Origin: Locusta migratoria
Taxonomy: Eukaryota; Arthropoda; Insecta; Orthoptera; Acrididae
Reading direction: 5' to 3'
Length of the DNA: 64,000 nucleotides
NCBI GenBank assembly: GCA_026315105.1
Contig: CM048745.1
Location: 283,941,747 to 284,005,746, forward strand
Position 1 is the stretch's first letter; each line of letters opens with the position of its first letter. The notes beneath the pieces were generated by a model that worked only from the letters and a program-made list of their open reading frames with translations, did no database searches and was not told where the DNA came from. Positions 10,676 to 22,274 of the stretch are shown here, in pieces. Made by a program: the position numbers and the translations under genes.

Positions 10676-13600
10676 ATGGCCCATCAGCTCAACAACACTG
10701 CAATTCTCCAGTGGAACTGCGGCGGATTTTTCTCTCACCTGGCTGAGTTGTGTCAACTTTTGAGCATAACACCTGCTCTCTGCATTGCTCTCCAGTAGAC
10801 CTGGTTTCCAGCAATGCGGACCCCTGCCCTTCGTGGATACAGGGGATATTATTGTAAACGGCGTGTGTATAACAGAATCTCAGGTGGTGTCTGTGTGTAT
10901 ATCCTTAACTCTGTGTATAGTGAACATGTGCCCCTTCCGACATCATTAGAAGCTGTGGCTGTCAGGGTAAGGATACCACAAGACATAACCATCTGCAGCC
11001 TGTATCTTCCGCCAGATGGCGCTGTACCACCACACACACTGGCTACGCTGATCTCGCAGCTCCCGCCGCCTTTTCTGCTTCTGGGTGATTTTAATGCCCA
11101 CAACACCTTGTGGGGTGATGCAGTAGTCAGTGGTCGCGGCAGAGAGGTGGAGAACTTGATATCCCAGCTCGACCTCTGTCTTTTAAACACCGGAGCCCCC
11201 ACGCATTTCAATGTGGAACATGGCTCTTTCTCGGCTATTGACCTGTCAGTATGCAGCCCTAGCCTCTTGCCATCTGTCCACTGGAGGACGCATGACGATC
11301 TGTGTGGTAGTGATCACTTTCCTATCTTCCTATCTCCCGGATGATTCCATTGACTTAGTGGTTGCGACTGTCACTCAAAATATTTTATCTGCTGCAGAGC
11401 ACGCAATCCCCATTTCAATGGGATGCTCCCGGCGAAAGTCAGTGCCTTGGTGGTCGTCGGAAGTCGCAGACGCCATTCGGGACCGTCGGCGTGCTCTTCA
11501 GCACTATAAGCGACATCCGTCGCTTGAGACTTTTATCGCTTTTAAAAAATCCGTGCTCGTGCTCGGCAGGTAATACGGAGGTCAAAACAGGAATGCTGGG
11601 AACGTTACGTGTCCACCATCGGTTCAAGAACCTCTCCTTCTCAAGTCTGGACGAAGATCCGACGCCTTTTTGGCTACCAGTCCCAGGCAGCAATTCCTGG
11701 TATCTCTATCCAAGGGGCTGTATGTACGGATCCAGGCGCTGTCGCCGAGGCTTTTGCAGAACACTACGCTCGCGCCACTGCATCCGGAAATTATCCACCT
11801 GCCTTCCGCACATTAAAACAGCGAACGGAACGCAAATCCCTCGCATTCACCTCACGCCACCCTGAGGTCTATAACGCTCCGTTTAGCGAGTGGGAGCTCC
11901 TCAGTGCCCTGGCCCACTGCCCTGACACCACCCCCGGGGCCGAGCAGACTGCACAATCAGATGTTAAAACATCTATCTGATGATTTCAAGTGCCAAATTC
12001 TTGCAGTATTTAACCGCATCTGGAGCAACGGAGTCTTCCCCTCACAGTGGCGTTCAAGCACCATCGTACCAGTGCTCAAGCCAGGTAAAGATCCGCTAGA
12101 TGTAGACAGTTATCGGCCCATCAGTCTTACAAACGTTCTAGGCAAACTGCTAGAATGCATGGTCAGCCGGCGGTTGTATTGGCTCCTTGAATCTCGGGGC
12201 CTGCTAGCTCCGTGCCAAGGGGTTTTTCGCAGGGGGCACTCGACTTTGGACAACTTAGTCCATCTTGAGTCTGCCATCCGGACAGCGTTCTCTCGACGTC
12301 ACCATCTGGTGGCCGTATTTTTTGACTTGTCGAAGGCGTATGATACGACCTGGCGACACCACATTTTAACCACATTACATGGGTGGGGTCTCCGGGGCTC
12401 ACTCCCTATTTGTATCCAAAACTTTTTAGCTGTCCGTACCTTTCATGTTCAAGTTGGTGTGTCCTCTAGCAGCCTGCATGTCCAGGAGAATGGGGTGCCT
12501 CAGGGCTCTGTTTTAAGCGTTCCGTTATTTTTAGTGGCAATCAACGGCTTAGCGGCAGCAGTTGGGTCGTCAGTATGCCCTTCATTGTACGCTGACGACT
12601 TCTTCTGCATCTACTTCAGCTCGTCTAGCATGTGTGTTGCAGAACGACAGCTGCAGGGAGCCATATGTAAGGTGCAGACATGGGCTCTCTCATGGGTTCC
12701 AATTTTCTGCTGCCAAAACGTGCGCTATGCACTTCTGTCGTCGACGGCCAGTCCACCCACATCCAGAGTTGTATCTCGATGGCCAACTACTCAATGTAGT
12801 TGCAACGCATCGATTTCTTGGAATGGTCTTCGACGACCGGCTCACATGGCAACCACATATTCGCCAGCTGAAACAGAAGTGCTGGCGGCACCTCAATGCC
12901 CTCCGGTGCCTTAGCAGTACAACTTGGGGTGCAGATCGTAGTACCCTGTTGCGCTGCTATAAAGCCCTTATTCTGTCGCGTTTGGACTACGGGAGCATAG
13001 TATATGGTTCCGCATCACCATCGGCGCTGCTGTTGTTGGATCCTATCCACCACTATGGAGTTAGGCTCGCGACAGGGGCATTCCGAACTAGCCCTGTGGA
13101 CAGTCTCCTTGTGGAGGCTGGGGTGCCTCCATTGCGAATCAGGCGGCAGCATCTGCTGGCGAATTACGCAGTCCATGTTTATGGTATCCCCAGTCATCCC
13201 AACTACCCCCTACTCTTTCCGAACGCCGTACTCCATATCCCACAACGGCGGCCGAGGTCGGGTTTGACCGTTAGTGCCCGTGTCCAGTCTCTCATGAGTG
13301 ACCTGGGGTCTCTTCCTCTGCCATCTCCGATCAAATTCCAGTCGCGTACGCCTCCATGGTGTATTCCTCGACCTGTTATTCGGCTGGATTTGTCGCAGAG
13401 CTCCAAACACTCTGTACACCCTGAGATGCTTCACCGTCGATTCCTGTCGATTCTTGATGGGTACCGGGGCTCCACGGTCGTCTACACGGACGGTTCGATG
13501 GCAGAAGGTCATGTTGGCTTCGCCTATGTACATGCAGGACACAACGAACAGCGCTCCTTACCGAAAGGCTGCAGTGTGTTCACAGCAGAGCTGGTGACCT

Positions 13601-14280
13601 TACTTCGTGCACTCGAGCATATTTCTACCTGCCCTGGGGAGTCGTTCCTCATTTGCAGTGACTCCCTGAGTGGCCTACAGGCACTCGATCAGTGCTTCCC
13701 TCGCCATACTTTGCTTCAGGCCATCCAAGAGTTCCTGTATGCCATAGACCGATGTGGGCGGTCAGTGGTCTTTATCTGGACTCCAGGACATGTTGGGATC
13801 GATGGGAACGAGCTAGCTGACAGGTTAGCCAAGGAGGCTCTCCGTAAACCGACCTTGGCCATAGGTCTCACGGTTCATGACATCCGTTCGCAGTTGCACA
13901 GCCGAGTTCTTGGACTGTGGAACGCAGAATGGCGCTCCCTCCAAACACCTAACAAGTTGCGGATTATTAAAGAGAACACACATGTGTGGAGGTCCTCTCT
14001 ACGGACCCCCCGCAGGGACTCTGTTGTTCTCTGCCGGTTGCGTATCGGCCATACTTAGCTTACACACGGCCACCTTCTCCGTCGCGAGGATCCTCCCGAG
14101 TGTCGATGTGGTGCATGTCTGACTGTCGCCCACATCGTATTGGAATTCCCGGTCTTAGCAGCGCAAAGAAATAATTTTAATCTCCTTAACAATTTGAAAC
14201 TTGTTTTAGCTGACAATGCCTCTATGGCTGATGCAGTTTTAAATTTTATTCGTGTGAGTGGGTTGTACCGATCCATTTGA
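10676..14280 (+). pseudogene. element 1 ORF2: endonuclease - RT - RNase H, disrupted
   Basis: Starts MAHQLNNTAILQWNCGG (ATG 10676), typical for the nuclease of I-type LINEs. The nuclease shows YLPPDG, LLLGDFNAHNTLWGD and CGSDHFPI. The RT follows: KPGKDP..SYRPISL, FRRGHSTLDNL, AVFFDLSKAYDT (motif A), ENGVPQGSVLS (motif B), YADDF (motif C, 12588-12599). The thumb region has FLGMVFDDRLTW. An RNase H domain (VYTDGSM, FTAELVTLLRAL, ICSDSLSGLQAL, WTPGHVGIDGNELAD) follows near 13480-13830. Frameshifts occur near 11340, 11575, 11950 and 12700; in-frame stops lie at about 10796 and 14056. The last stop is at 14278. The nuclease nicks DNA, RT copies the RNA, and RNase H removes the RNA strand. Confidence 0.9.
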
Positions 14281-14498
14281 TTTTTAGTACTCTTTACACG
14301 TTTCTCTTCTTTTATCCGTTTTTACTTTTGTTCTTTTACTTCTTGACGTATTACACCCTTTGTTTGGTGAGTTTTAACACATCGTTCTCTACTACATTGT
14401 AGTGCTTTTTCAACCATTCTCTACGGTTGGAACAAGGGACTGATAACCATAGCCGTTTAGTCCCTTTAACAATCAAACCAACCAACCAACCAACCAAC

Positions 14499-14512
14499 CA
14501 AATAAGTTTCTT
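14499..14512. repeat. target-site duplication, right copy
   Basis: CAAATAAGTTTCTT, identical to 8751-8764. It follows directly on the (CCAA)n-type tail of the retrotransposon. Confidence 0.9.
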
Positions 14513-14559
14513 GCATGCAAAACATACATACACGGTTTTCCTTTCCCTTTTGGTGTCGC

Positions 14560-15499
14560 AAGTCAAACATTTTTATTTGTTTTTCATCCTCAAGATTTTA
14601 TGAAGTTGATGAGGTACTGGCTACTTGTTCTATTTTTAGAACTCAATATATGGTGCACTGAAATTATCATTACAGGCCAAAATTCTGCACATTGCAATTC
14701 AATTGAGGCTCCATATCCACAGTTTGTGTATTATGCATGCTTTGATACAAAAGATGTTAGTGTAGCATCAAAAGTAAAGCCAAAAACAGCTGATCCAACT
14801 TCTCGATAATGCTGGGAAGAAACTAAGGCAGAATTTTGCACTTATTTTTCTTCATGATACCTGCTAGTATCAGTTTTTTTAGCTTTTTTGCATTCAGTAA
14901 CTCTACTGATGTGAACCTGTTATTGGTGGTCACGTTTCTGTTAGACTTTTCATTGACGTTATTAATCACAAAAACTGCCTGGGTGGGTTTTTTCAACCTG
15001 TGGTACTCAGCTGTAGACCTTTGCCATCAGAATTGTCTTAAGCACAGGTAAGTGTCCAACAGATATTCAGTTTGAGCATCAGTAATGCACAAGGTTTTCA
15101 AACCATATTTGTATGTGGTGTTTTTTTAGGAAGTACATTTGAATTTGCACTTCCCTTGGGAAGGTACTATCGTTTCATCAATGCAAGCATGGCTGCTGAT
15201 GGAACAGACATCTTACAGTTCTGATTAAATGTTCCAAACGTTTGTGATATAAATGCAGCTAAATCATTTCTGCAGAATTCAGTTTGAGTATTTGCATCAT
15301 AAAACCGAAGAAAGTGGAACAAAACTTCAAATCTCTTCTTGCTCATAACACAGCGATATATTTCTCTGCCTGTGCCATATTTGCTGTACCATCAGGAGTA
15401 GTGTGCAGCCATGGTGGAGTGGCAGAGAGCTCTAAGGTGCCTTGCTGCAGAGTGCACAGTTGCTCTGCACTGGAGGGTCGAATCCTCCCTTGGGGGAGC

Positions 15500-15546
<47 letters not shown>

Positions 15547-15890
15547 TTTTCTTTGAAAATTGCAGTGTAGCACAGCAGCCAATGAAGGCTTTTAGTTCAG
15601 TTACATTTACATCATGAGCAGTTGTTTCCTTCTGATAATTAGGTTGAATTTTATTTTTTACTGTTATGCTTTACTACTTCCACCAACGTACTTTCAGAGA
15701 CAAATAATCTCCACAAATCCAGAGGTTTCGGCTTTTTGTGCAGAGCACCTTGAAAATTATATTTGATGGCAGGTGGTTGTTGTATGATGATAAGAGCTAA
15801 TGCAGTTCTGTTTGAATAAACAGGACATCTCAAACTACTTGTCAGTATAGATAAGTAAGCTTTTCTGGCATCCAGAAGCACTATCAAGTA
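14560..15890 (-). pseudogene. degraded piggyBac-type transposase, split by a SINE
   Basis: The minus strand, read from about 15890 to 14560 with several frameshifts, shows piggyBac-family segments in the correct order. These are LWRLFVSESTLVEVVKHNSKK and TELKAFIGC (N-terminal DDE_Tnp_1_7 region, 15640-15540), RFEVLFHFLRFYDANT (15330-15280), and LKKPTQAVFVINNV with NRFTSVELLNAKKL (the family's DNFFTS..L segment), followed by AGIMKKNKCKILP (the GT.R.NRK..P segment, near 14840-14870). The catalytic aspartates are not preserved as far as I can read. The coding stretch is interrupted between about 15400 and 15545 by a SINE with a (GT)n tail. Small plus-strand open frames here are shadows. Confidence 0.6.
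15405..15545 (+). mobile_element. short tRNA-derived SINE ending in (GT)n
   Basis: tRNA-like head with A-box-like GTGGAGTGGCAGAGAGCTC and a B box GGTCGAATCC at 15476-15485, ending TTGGGGGAGCAC followed by a 44-bp (TG)n run (15502-15545). It interrupts the piggyBac remnant. It resembles the head of the SINE at 63.19 kb (same TCCTCCCTTGGG after the B box). Confidence 0.65.
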
Positions 15891-15899
15891 GTAAAATTA

Positions 15900-17099
15900 C
15901 ATTGTAGGACAAAGGTCCTGTCCAATCCTGTAAATGGGAGGGTGGCATGTAGAGGGAGATCAAAGCTTCAAAAAGTCAACTTGATCAACTGGTTATACAC
16001 TACAGTAGTTAAACAACTGGTTATACATTACAATAGTTAAAGATGATGATTTGGATTGTACTAGATATACTAGTTAGGTGGGCTGTGCCATTATTACCAT
16101 ATATTTCCGCAGGTAACACGTCCTTAAGATCACACGAGGTACAAATTTTCATCAAAATTTTATACTTTAAGCATATATCTGGCCTATAAGATGACCCCCA
16201 ATTTACCATATTTACCCGAATGCAAGCCACACTTGTTTTTTATTCAAGTTTTCGGGATCTACAAATACGCCTGTGGCCTAGATTCAGAGGCGAAGCTTCA
16301 GGTAGTTCCGCAAAAGGCTACTAGAAGCCGCCATAAGTAGTTTTGTGATTGCTACATATGGATTTGACTCTTTGTTGCAGTGTTTGTAGTCTGCTTTTGA
16401 ACTTTCTGGTGTATAGTGTTAACGTTGTATCCGATTGTGAAGATGATGTTATTTTTACACCGAGAAGTAATTTCTTTCGCTGAGACGACATTTAATTGCA
16501 ACGATGCACATTATGCAGGTGAAAACACACGAAATTGCCCGAGAAGAGAAGATAAAGGATTTCAAAGGAAGCTGCTGTTGTTGCGTTTAGCTCCGAAATA
16601 TTTTAATCCTTTCACTGCTCCATACGTAAATATACACTAATCGTTTCAGTGCAACTTTGGATGTATTGAGAAATTATTTTTGACAAGCTACATTGTAAAT
16701 AATTAATTCTATTCCATCTCTAAGGTGTATAGGTTATTATATGTACCCTTGTCTGCTCTGTAAATTAATAAAGCTAGTAATGCGAATATTTTTTCAAAAA
16801 ATTTTGCAGTCCTTTGTTTTCATAAATCTTTGCTGCACTATGTAAATTTCAGACTAAATTGCAATCTAATTTTTTTTGTACTGTCGTATAAGACAACCTC
16901 GGATTTTAGGGCCTTTTTTATATAATTCAGCCATTGTCTTGTGGTACCTTCAGATAGAAAACTTGAAAAGAAGTGAATGTCCCCTCTTCAGTAATGACAG
17001 TGTTGTATAGTAGCTGTGCTTGCATGCGTATATTTTGATTGATATTTGAACAAAGATAGAATCTGTAACTAATCTATAATACTTCTTTCTTTTTTTCAG
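15900..17099. mobile_element. Tigger/pogo-type non-autonomous fragment in phtf intron
   Basis: Contains TTTACCCGAATGCAAGCCAC at 16206-16231, which resembles the TIR of the DNA element at 31195. A segment with AGGCTACTAGAAGCCGCCATAAGTA (broken: ACTAGAAGCCGCCATAAGTA, 16319-16338) and GCAGGTGAAAACACACG is shared with 28300-28720. A further TGTCGTATAAGACAACC piece at about 16882-16900 may be a second family. No exon seen here apart from the phtf exon that begins at 17100. Confidence 0.45.
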
Positions 17100-17228
17100 A
17101 AACGAGGCCCACAGAGGTCAGTTGACATGATCGTATCAGCTGCTTTCCTCATAACCCTGCTACTGCTGTCATTCCTGAGTGTTGAGTTTCTTAAGGTCAG
17201 TGTGGATGAAAACAACTGTGACTCAGAG
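17100..17228 (+). CDS. phtf: phtf internal exon c
   Basis: A 129-nt, phase 0/0 exon with a ttctttctttttttcag acceptor and a GTAGGC donor. It encodes 43 residues: KRGPQRSVDMIV, then a transmembrane helix (VSAAFLITLLLLSFLSVEFL), then an acidic lumenal-type loop with a Cys (VDENNCDSE). The match to PHTF is judged from the order and spacing of membrane segments and from the exact in-frame joining with the neighbours. A possible alternative donor (AAG|GTCAGT) lies about 36 nt earlier and would drop 12 residues while keeping the frame; which is used cannot be decided from sequence. Confidence 0.88.
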
Positions 17229-17379
17229 GTAGGCCAGGAATTTCAGTGATTAGTTAGCAAACTGATTGGCTAAAGTTTAGGTGAAGGTTTCATATTTCAT
17301 TGGGCAACTAGTATGGGGGGATAGTATGCACAAATTACTTTTCTGTTGTTTGAAACAGTTTTTTCCTTCTCAATTTTAG

Positions 17380-17523
17380 GATTCATCAAAGCTCCGTTCA
17401 CAGTACAACCTTGAAGCATTAATCTGGTGTCTGGTTTTGGGTGTTTTCCTTCTACGATTCATGACTCTGGGGACAAAGACGAACAGAAAATATCGAAATC
17501 TTTCCGTCTTGCTTACAGAGCAG
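17380..17523 (+). CDS. phtf: phtf internal exon d
   Basis: A 144-nt, phase 0/0 exon after a very short intron (151 bp), with a tctcaattttag acceptor and a GTAACA donor. It encodes 48 residues with a transmembrane helix (LEALIWCLVLGVFLLRFMTL) followed by the basic segment GTKTNRKYRNLSVLLTEQ. The GTKTNRKYRN...LLTEQ to INLYLQ transition across the next intron is strongly PHTF-like. It sits before a 7.3-kb intron that contains retroelement fragments, microsatellites and the PLE tail cluster. Confidence 0.9.
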
Positions 17524-18424
17524 GTAACATTTATAGATATTATATTTATAAATATTTGTGCTTAAGTTAATTGTGATTTTATGACGGAATTATTTCTGTA
17601 GATTGTCATTTTATTTCTCATGTGGTATTTGGGATGGCAGTTAAGTCAATAAGGTAACTGAGAATGGAACACAATACTTTCTTAGAAGAATACTGTTTTG
17701 ACCTTTTTCATTCACATGCACATACCCCAATTAAAAAAAAAAAAAATATTATTAATTTTGGTGATGGACTGCACATGGCTACTCTTCCTTGGCCTAATGA
17801 AGCATCAATTTTCCAAATAACCTTTCCAGGCTATAAATATAGTCTGCTTCAGTTCCATCACCTGAAATATTCATAGGGACAAGAAAAACACTTCGACCTA
17901 TTTTGGTATTAATTTTAAGATTTATTTATTTATTTATTATTTTAATTCGAAGAGTCCATTTTCTTAAAACTTATTATTAACTTTTTTAATTTTAGTTCTT
18001 ACAAATAAAAGAAGTAAACAACAAGAAGATACTAAATAACCAGGTCTAACAACAGAAATGCACAATCTCAGATTATATAATGTAAACAAATTGGTGAAGT
18101 TGTCACAACTCATAACAGTTATCCTCTGGACCATTACTCAGCCACCGACATTGAAGTATTCTTATCAAAGATTCAAGACTCCATTCCACTGATGGAAAAT
18201 GTTATTGCTCTTTAAACAATACTCACACATACAGCTCGACAAGAGTTAATTGGCTTGCAACACTTAGCTATAACAATGTAGTAGCTGTCTTCCATCAGTC
18301 ATATTTCCCTCCATGAATCGTTCTGAACTGAAAATGTGCTACAAGCTATGTCTAGTCTCTCACGTAATGTTGGTAGGTTAATTGTATCCAAATGAGATAA
18401 AATTGAAAGAATAGTAAAATACAG
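17524..18424. other. phtf intron, nothing recognised
   Basis: AT-rich. An A-run near 17734-17746 and a TTTATTTATTTATTTA stretch near 17921. No coding, RNA or transposon signal that I can support. Confidence 0.4.
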
Positions 18425-18914
18425 TATAGCCCCACTTTTATGTTCCCGAATTTTACATTTTCCCATCATTTGCACAATTTTTTGTCAGTTCTGTCAAATT
18501 GCTATGTTCATAATGGTAATTTACCCCAGTTTCAGCATTAACATATTTGCAATTTTCCCACATTTTACACTTTTTGGTGCCATGTTCATGAAGAACAAAA
18601 TTGCATAATTGACATAAAATGACACTGACCTGGCTTTTACCTGTAAGTATAGTGTATATAAATGTAACACAGTCAAGCTTCTTGACATTTTGCCTTTATT
18701 CAAATGTATATTTTGCTGTTTGTAGTGTGCGCCTAGTTGACTCACGATGTGGAGTATCCCAACAGCCACTGCGCCGATTGTCCATTGTTTATGCAACTGG
18801 TAGTGTTTTAAGCTTTGCGTGACATGTTTTGAAAATTTATTCTTATTGTGAAATGCAAATATTTATCTAAGTATTTTTTGTGAGCTTTTATAAATGGTGA
18901 GACTGATGGTTTGC

Positions 18915-18955
<41 letters not shown>

Positions 18956-19150
18956 TCTGCCCATTGAAGATGGTATGGTATATTTAACCTCAAAAGCTCG
19001 ATTATAGTGTGAGATGCTGACCATGCGCAAATGTCACAAAAATACTTATGGATATATCTACATTTGAGAACGCAAATAAATTCTCGAATATTGTCGTGTG
19101 AAACATTGAAAAATTCTAAAAGTGCGCAACTTGTGCAGTTTTCCTACGTA
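18425..19150. repeat. dispersed unclassified repeat, copy 2, with (GT)n
   Basis: Second copy of the repeat at 3000-3560 in the same orientation, longer by an inserted block with a 37-bp (GT)n microsatellite (18916-18952). Both end close to AATTCTCGAATATTGTCGTG-like sequence. Non-coding. Confidence 0.55.
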
Positions 19151-20030
19151 AATAATGAGTGTAAGTTTTAGGCTTGCTGACAAAGTTGATTATGATGAAT
19201 GAAATGACGTCAACAATTTTTAATTCCTATAAAGTCACTCTTAAGGTAGTATAAAATTTGGATAATCTTTATTACATAATAAATAAACTTCCTTGCGAGT
19301 TTTTGATGCCTATTATGTACATACGTCACAAATAAACTACGAAAATGCAAGGGTGATCAAGTAAGCATATTTTACCATTAAAAACATTATTTTCCGCATT
19401 TCACACAATTCTAATTAAGTCCCCTGGAAAGAGTAGTTCTTATGGAGCAATAATACACAACTCAAAACAAAATGCAAATATAACTCCACTGTTATTATCA
19501 TGTTCACGACGTTCATAACTAGAGTACAGGTGAAATATAGACTATTTAAAACTCTTTAAAATCACAGAACCTTTTTATTCCATAATTAGAATATTTGTAA
19601 GGAAGTATTAAAAGAATGTAACAGGGAAACCAAAAATGAATTTTGTCATATAATGACAATTGAAAATTATATTCAACATTATAAGCACATCAGGAACATC
19701 TTATAAAAGTTTTCAGGTTATGGTAAAGCTTGAAGTAAGGTTCCATACCAAATCTCAAGACAATATTGAAACAATTGCTGGCAAGAGTGTGTCTATGTTC
19801 CACATACACACAGGTGGAGGAGAGCTGATAACATGCATTATTTCATCTGATTACCATTGAATGACTTACTTAAGACTAAGTAAGATACTTGCTAACCCAA
19901 ATAATCCAGCTTATCAGATTATTGCTCGCTCTGATATGACGCGCCTGTTATCCAAATCACCCAGAAGCAACTGGGCTGTTTGGGATCTCCATGCAGCAAG
20001 TGCTGGAGTGACTTGGTATGGCTCAAGTAC
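19151..20030. other. phtf intron, nothing recognised
   Basis: AT-rich sequence with no readable domain. A 66-codon plus frame at 19660-19860 has no recognisable similarity. Confidence 0.35.
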
Positions 20031-20089
20031 GGCCCCAAACCCACAGTTTTAACCGCCTGCCACACTGGCTACTGCAAAGGTCCAGAATA

Positions 20090-21300
20090 ATTTTAGATTT
20101 AGTGCAGTATGGCAGAAGCTGCACTCCTCATTATTTTATGAAATTTTAACTAAGCACTGCGACTATGTAGCTGTATTCACAGGTGCGTCTAAACAAGGGG
20201 ACTATGTTGTTTGCTCTGTTGTTTCCCCTGATCGGATCACCAAGATCTGTCTTCCACCAGAATTTACTGTCTTTCATGTGGAACTTTATGCCATTCTGTG
20301 GGCAGTGCAGCAGATGAGACGTGCAGCAAGTTCTACATTTCTTTTTTGCCCAGACTCACTGAGTGCCCTTCAATCCCTCCAAACCTGTACCCACCAGATA
20401 TAGTAGTCCAGAACATCCAGGATGCCCTTTCCCACCTACAAAGTCGGGGGAAGGTGGTGTCTTCTGCTGGGTCCCAGGTCATATTGGGATTCAAGGGAAC
20501 GAAACGGCAGACGTCGCAGCAAAAGAGGCTTGTTGTGCGAGTTCAGTATCTTAGGTCCTATTCCCTTGCTAGCTGTGGCCAAACTGTTGCAGAACAAAGT
20601 CATGGGTCGATGGGAGGATGAGTGGCGGGAACTAACGAACATCAAGTTGCGAGTTGTGAAGTCCACCACACGGCTGTGGCGAATATCCATCCGACCGCAC
20701 AGGCGGGATGAAGTCGTCCTCACTTGTCTTCATATCGGTCACTGTCCTATGACGCACGGCTTCTTGCTCAGGCTGGAGGACTCTCCTTGGTGTGGTGTTT
20801 GTGATGCACCGTGAACTGTGCATCATGTTATTGTTCAATGTGTTTTATATTCAGATCACAGGGTGACAGCTCTTTTGCTGAGTGATCTGTCGTTTATTTT
20901 AAGCGATCATACAACTACTGTGATTTGTCTTTTAAAATTTTGTGAATTGTCAGACATACTCCCTGAAATTTTAGGGCATCATTTTTAAGGAATCATTAGG
21001 GTGACTAGCACTTCCATCTTTTTGTTAGTGGTCAGCTATTTGTTTCTACCTAAGACTCCCATCTACTTTTACTGGTTCATTTTACATTGGGCGCACCTAT
21101 CCATACTAATGCATGACTTACACAAGTTTTTAATGTGTGCGTTCTTACGGGTCCATGCTGAAGGAAATGTTGGCGTGTTATAGAAGGCTCCTGATTTTCC
21201 TTAGGTCCTTTTTTTTTTTTCCTACGTTCATTTGCCACTGAGAGTTATGTATGTGTGCTGATAACCTCAACGTTGAGCACCCTTCAAACACACAAACAAC
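20090..21300 (+). pseudogene. 5'-truncated I-type LINE copy: RNase H region and 3' end
   Basis: The plus strand carries the C-terminal part of a LINE ORF2 related to elements 1 and 2. It has DYVAVFTGASKQG..VVCSVV (RNase H start), FHVELYAILWAVQQM, PDSLSALQSLQTC, then after a frameshift WVPGHIGIQGNETADVAAKEA (the final His and Asp of RNase H). LRVVKSTTRLWRIS..RRDEVVL and a HIGHCPMTHGF segment with a Cys-rich end follow. It ends in a 3' UTR (GATAACCTCAACGTTGAGCA) and a CAAACAACAACA tail near 21285-21302. No nuclease or RT remains, as expected for truncated target-primed insertion. Confidence 0.75.
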
Positions 21301-21302
21301 AA

Positions 21303-21864
21303 CAGATTACATGTCATAAAAATGTCGACTTTAGTCAGTGTGCAAATATAATATGACACTGTATTTTTCAAATGATGAATCTGGAAGAAAAAAAAATGTC
21401 GTCTTACAATATATACATTATATTAAAGAAAATCTTCACACTAGGATTTTTCATACACAATGATAAAACTGTCCTATCGCCATGAGGTGACTTACATACT
21501 ATGTCAGCACCCATTGATAGTATACAAGAGGTTTAGCATTAAGAGAGATGGCTTTAGGAGTACAGAATAGGAAGCTGTGCAAATAGAGCATTGTTGTCAG
21601 TTTTCCTAATTTAGCAGTAATATCAATATTTTCTACAAAGTAAAGGGAATTACGGTGTAAACTGTTTATAGCAGCATCACTTTTAACAATGGATTGAGTA
21701 TAAAAAAAATGAAATGGTTCCATCTAGATCCTATGTAATCTATATATTAAAGAAATTGTTTATTGTGACTTGTTGGATAATAGACAAATGCAATGAAAAT
21801 TATTATGAGTTTGTAAGTTCTTCTGGCCTGTTACTCCTGTGCGCACTGCATAATGTCTACTCCT

Positions 21865-21913
<49 letters not shown>

Positions 21914-22270
21914 TAGAGTAGTGTGGCACTGACAGGTGTGAATGCAGCATTGTTAGTATGTGTGTGTAAATGTTTCCTGCAGAGTGGGGGCAGTATGATG
22001 TCAACCTCTTTTCTTGCTTTTGTGTTGTGTGGCCCTCCACAGTTTGGGTGCAGCTTAAGGAAAAAATTCCCCTTCACTCCCTCGCCACAAATACCATATT
22101 GTAAGTTCTATAAATGTACTGTGTTTTTGCTACTTCACAAATTATTAATCCTATGGCAGCATAATATATATATATATATATATATATTATAGAAGGAATA
22201 TATTATAGAAGTTATAAAAATAGGAATCAAATAAATGAAACGATTATTAAGACGAAAAATTCCTAGCAGG
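21303..22270. other. phtf intron with (CA)n; no gene
   Basis: Contains a ~47-bp (CA)n tract at 21865-21911 and a short (TA)n at 22164-22188. The minus-strand frames around 21760-22077 are driven by the microsatellite. Nothing else recognised. Confidence 0.5.
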
Positions 22271-22274
22271 AAAA

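Larger units (their letters stand above)
8765..14498 (+). mobile_element. full-length non-LTR retrotransposon, I-superfamily type (element 1)
   Basis: A 5.7-kb element bounded by perfect 14-bp TSDs. It begins CCCCTCAGGGGCTCAGC, has a GC-rich 5' UTR (8765-9160), ORF1 with CCHC zinc knuckles, and ORF2 with an endonuclease/exonuclease/phosphatase-type nuclease, RT and an RNase H domain downstream of the RT. It ends with a 3' UTR and a tail of ACCAACCAACC repeats (14474-14498). RNase H after RT and a gag-like ORF1 place it in the I group (I, R1, LOA and relatives); the exact clade was not resolved. Several stops and frameshifts make it dead despite its complete ends. It is inserted in the same orientation as phtf. 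Confidence 0.9.

Noticed and set aside
14836..15051. Hydrophobic 71-codon plus-strand frame ending near a GTAAGT, possible extra phtf exon
   Set aside because: It is the complement of the piggyBac relic and lacks a start or acceptor in phase; phtf exon phases are already continuous without it.
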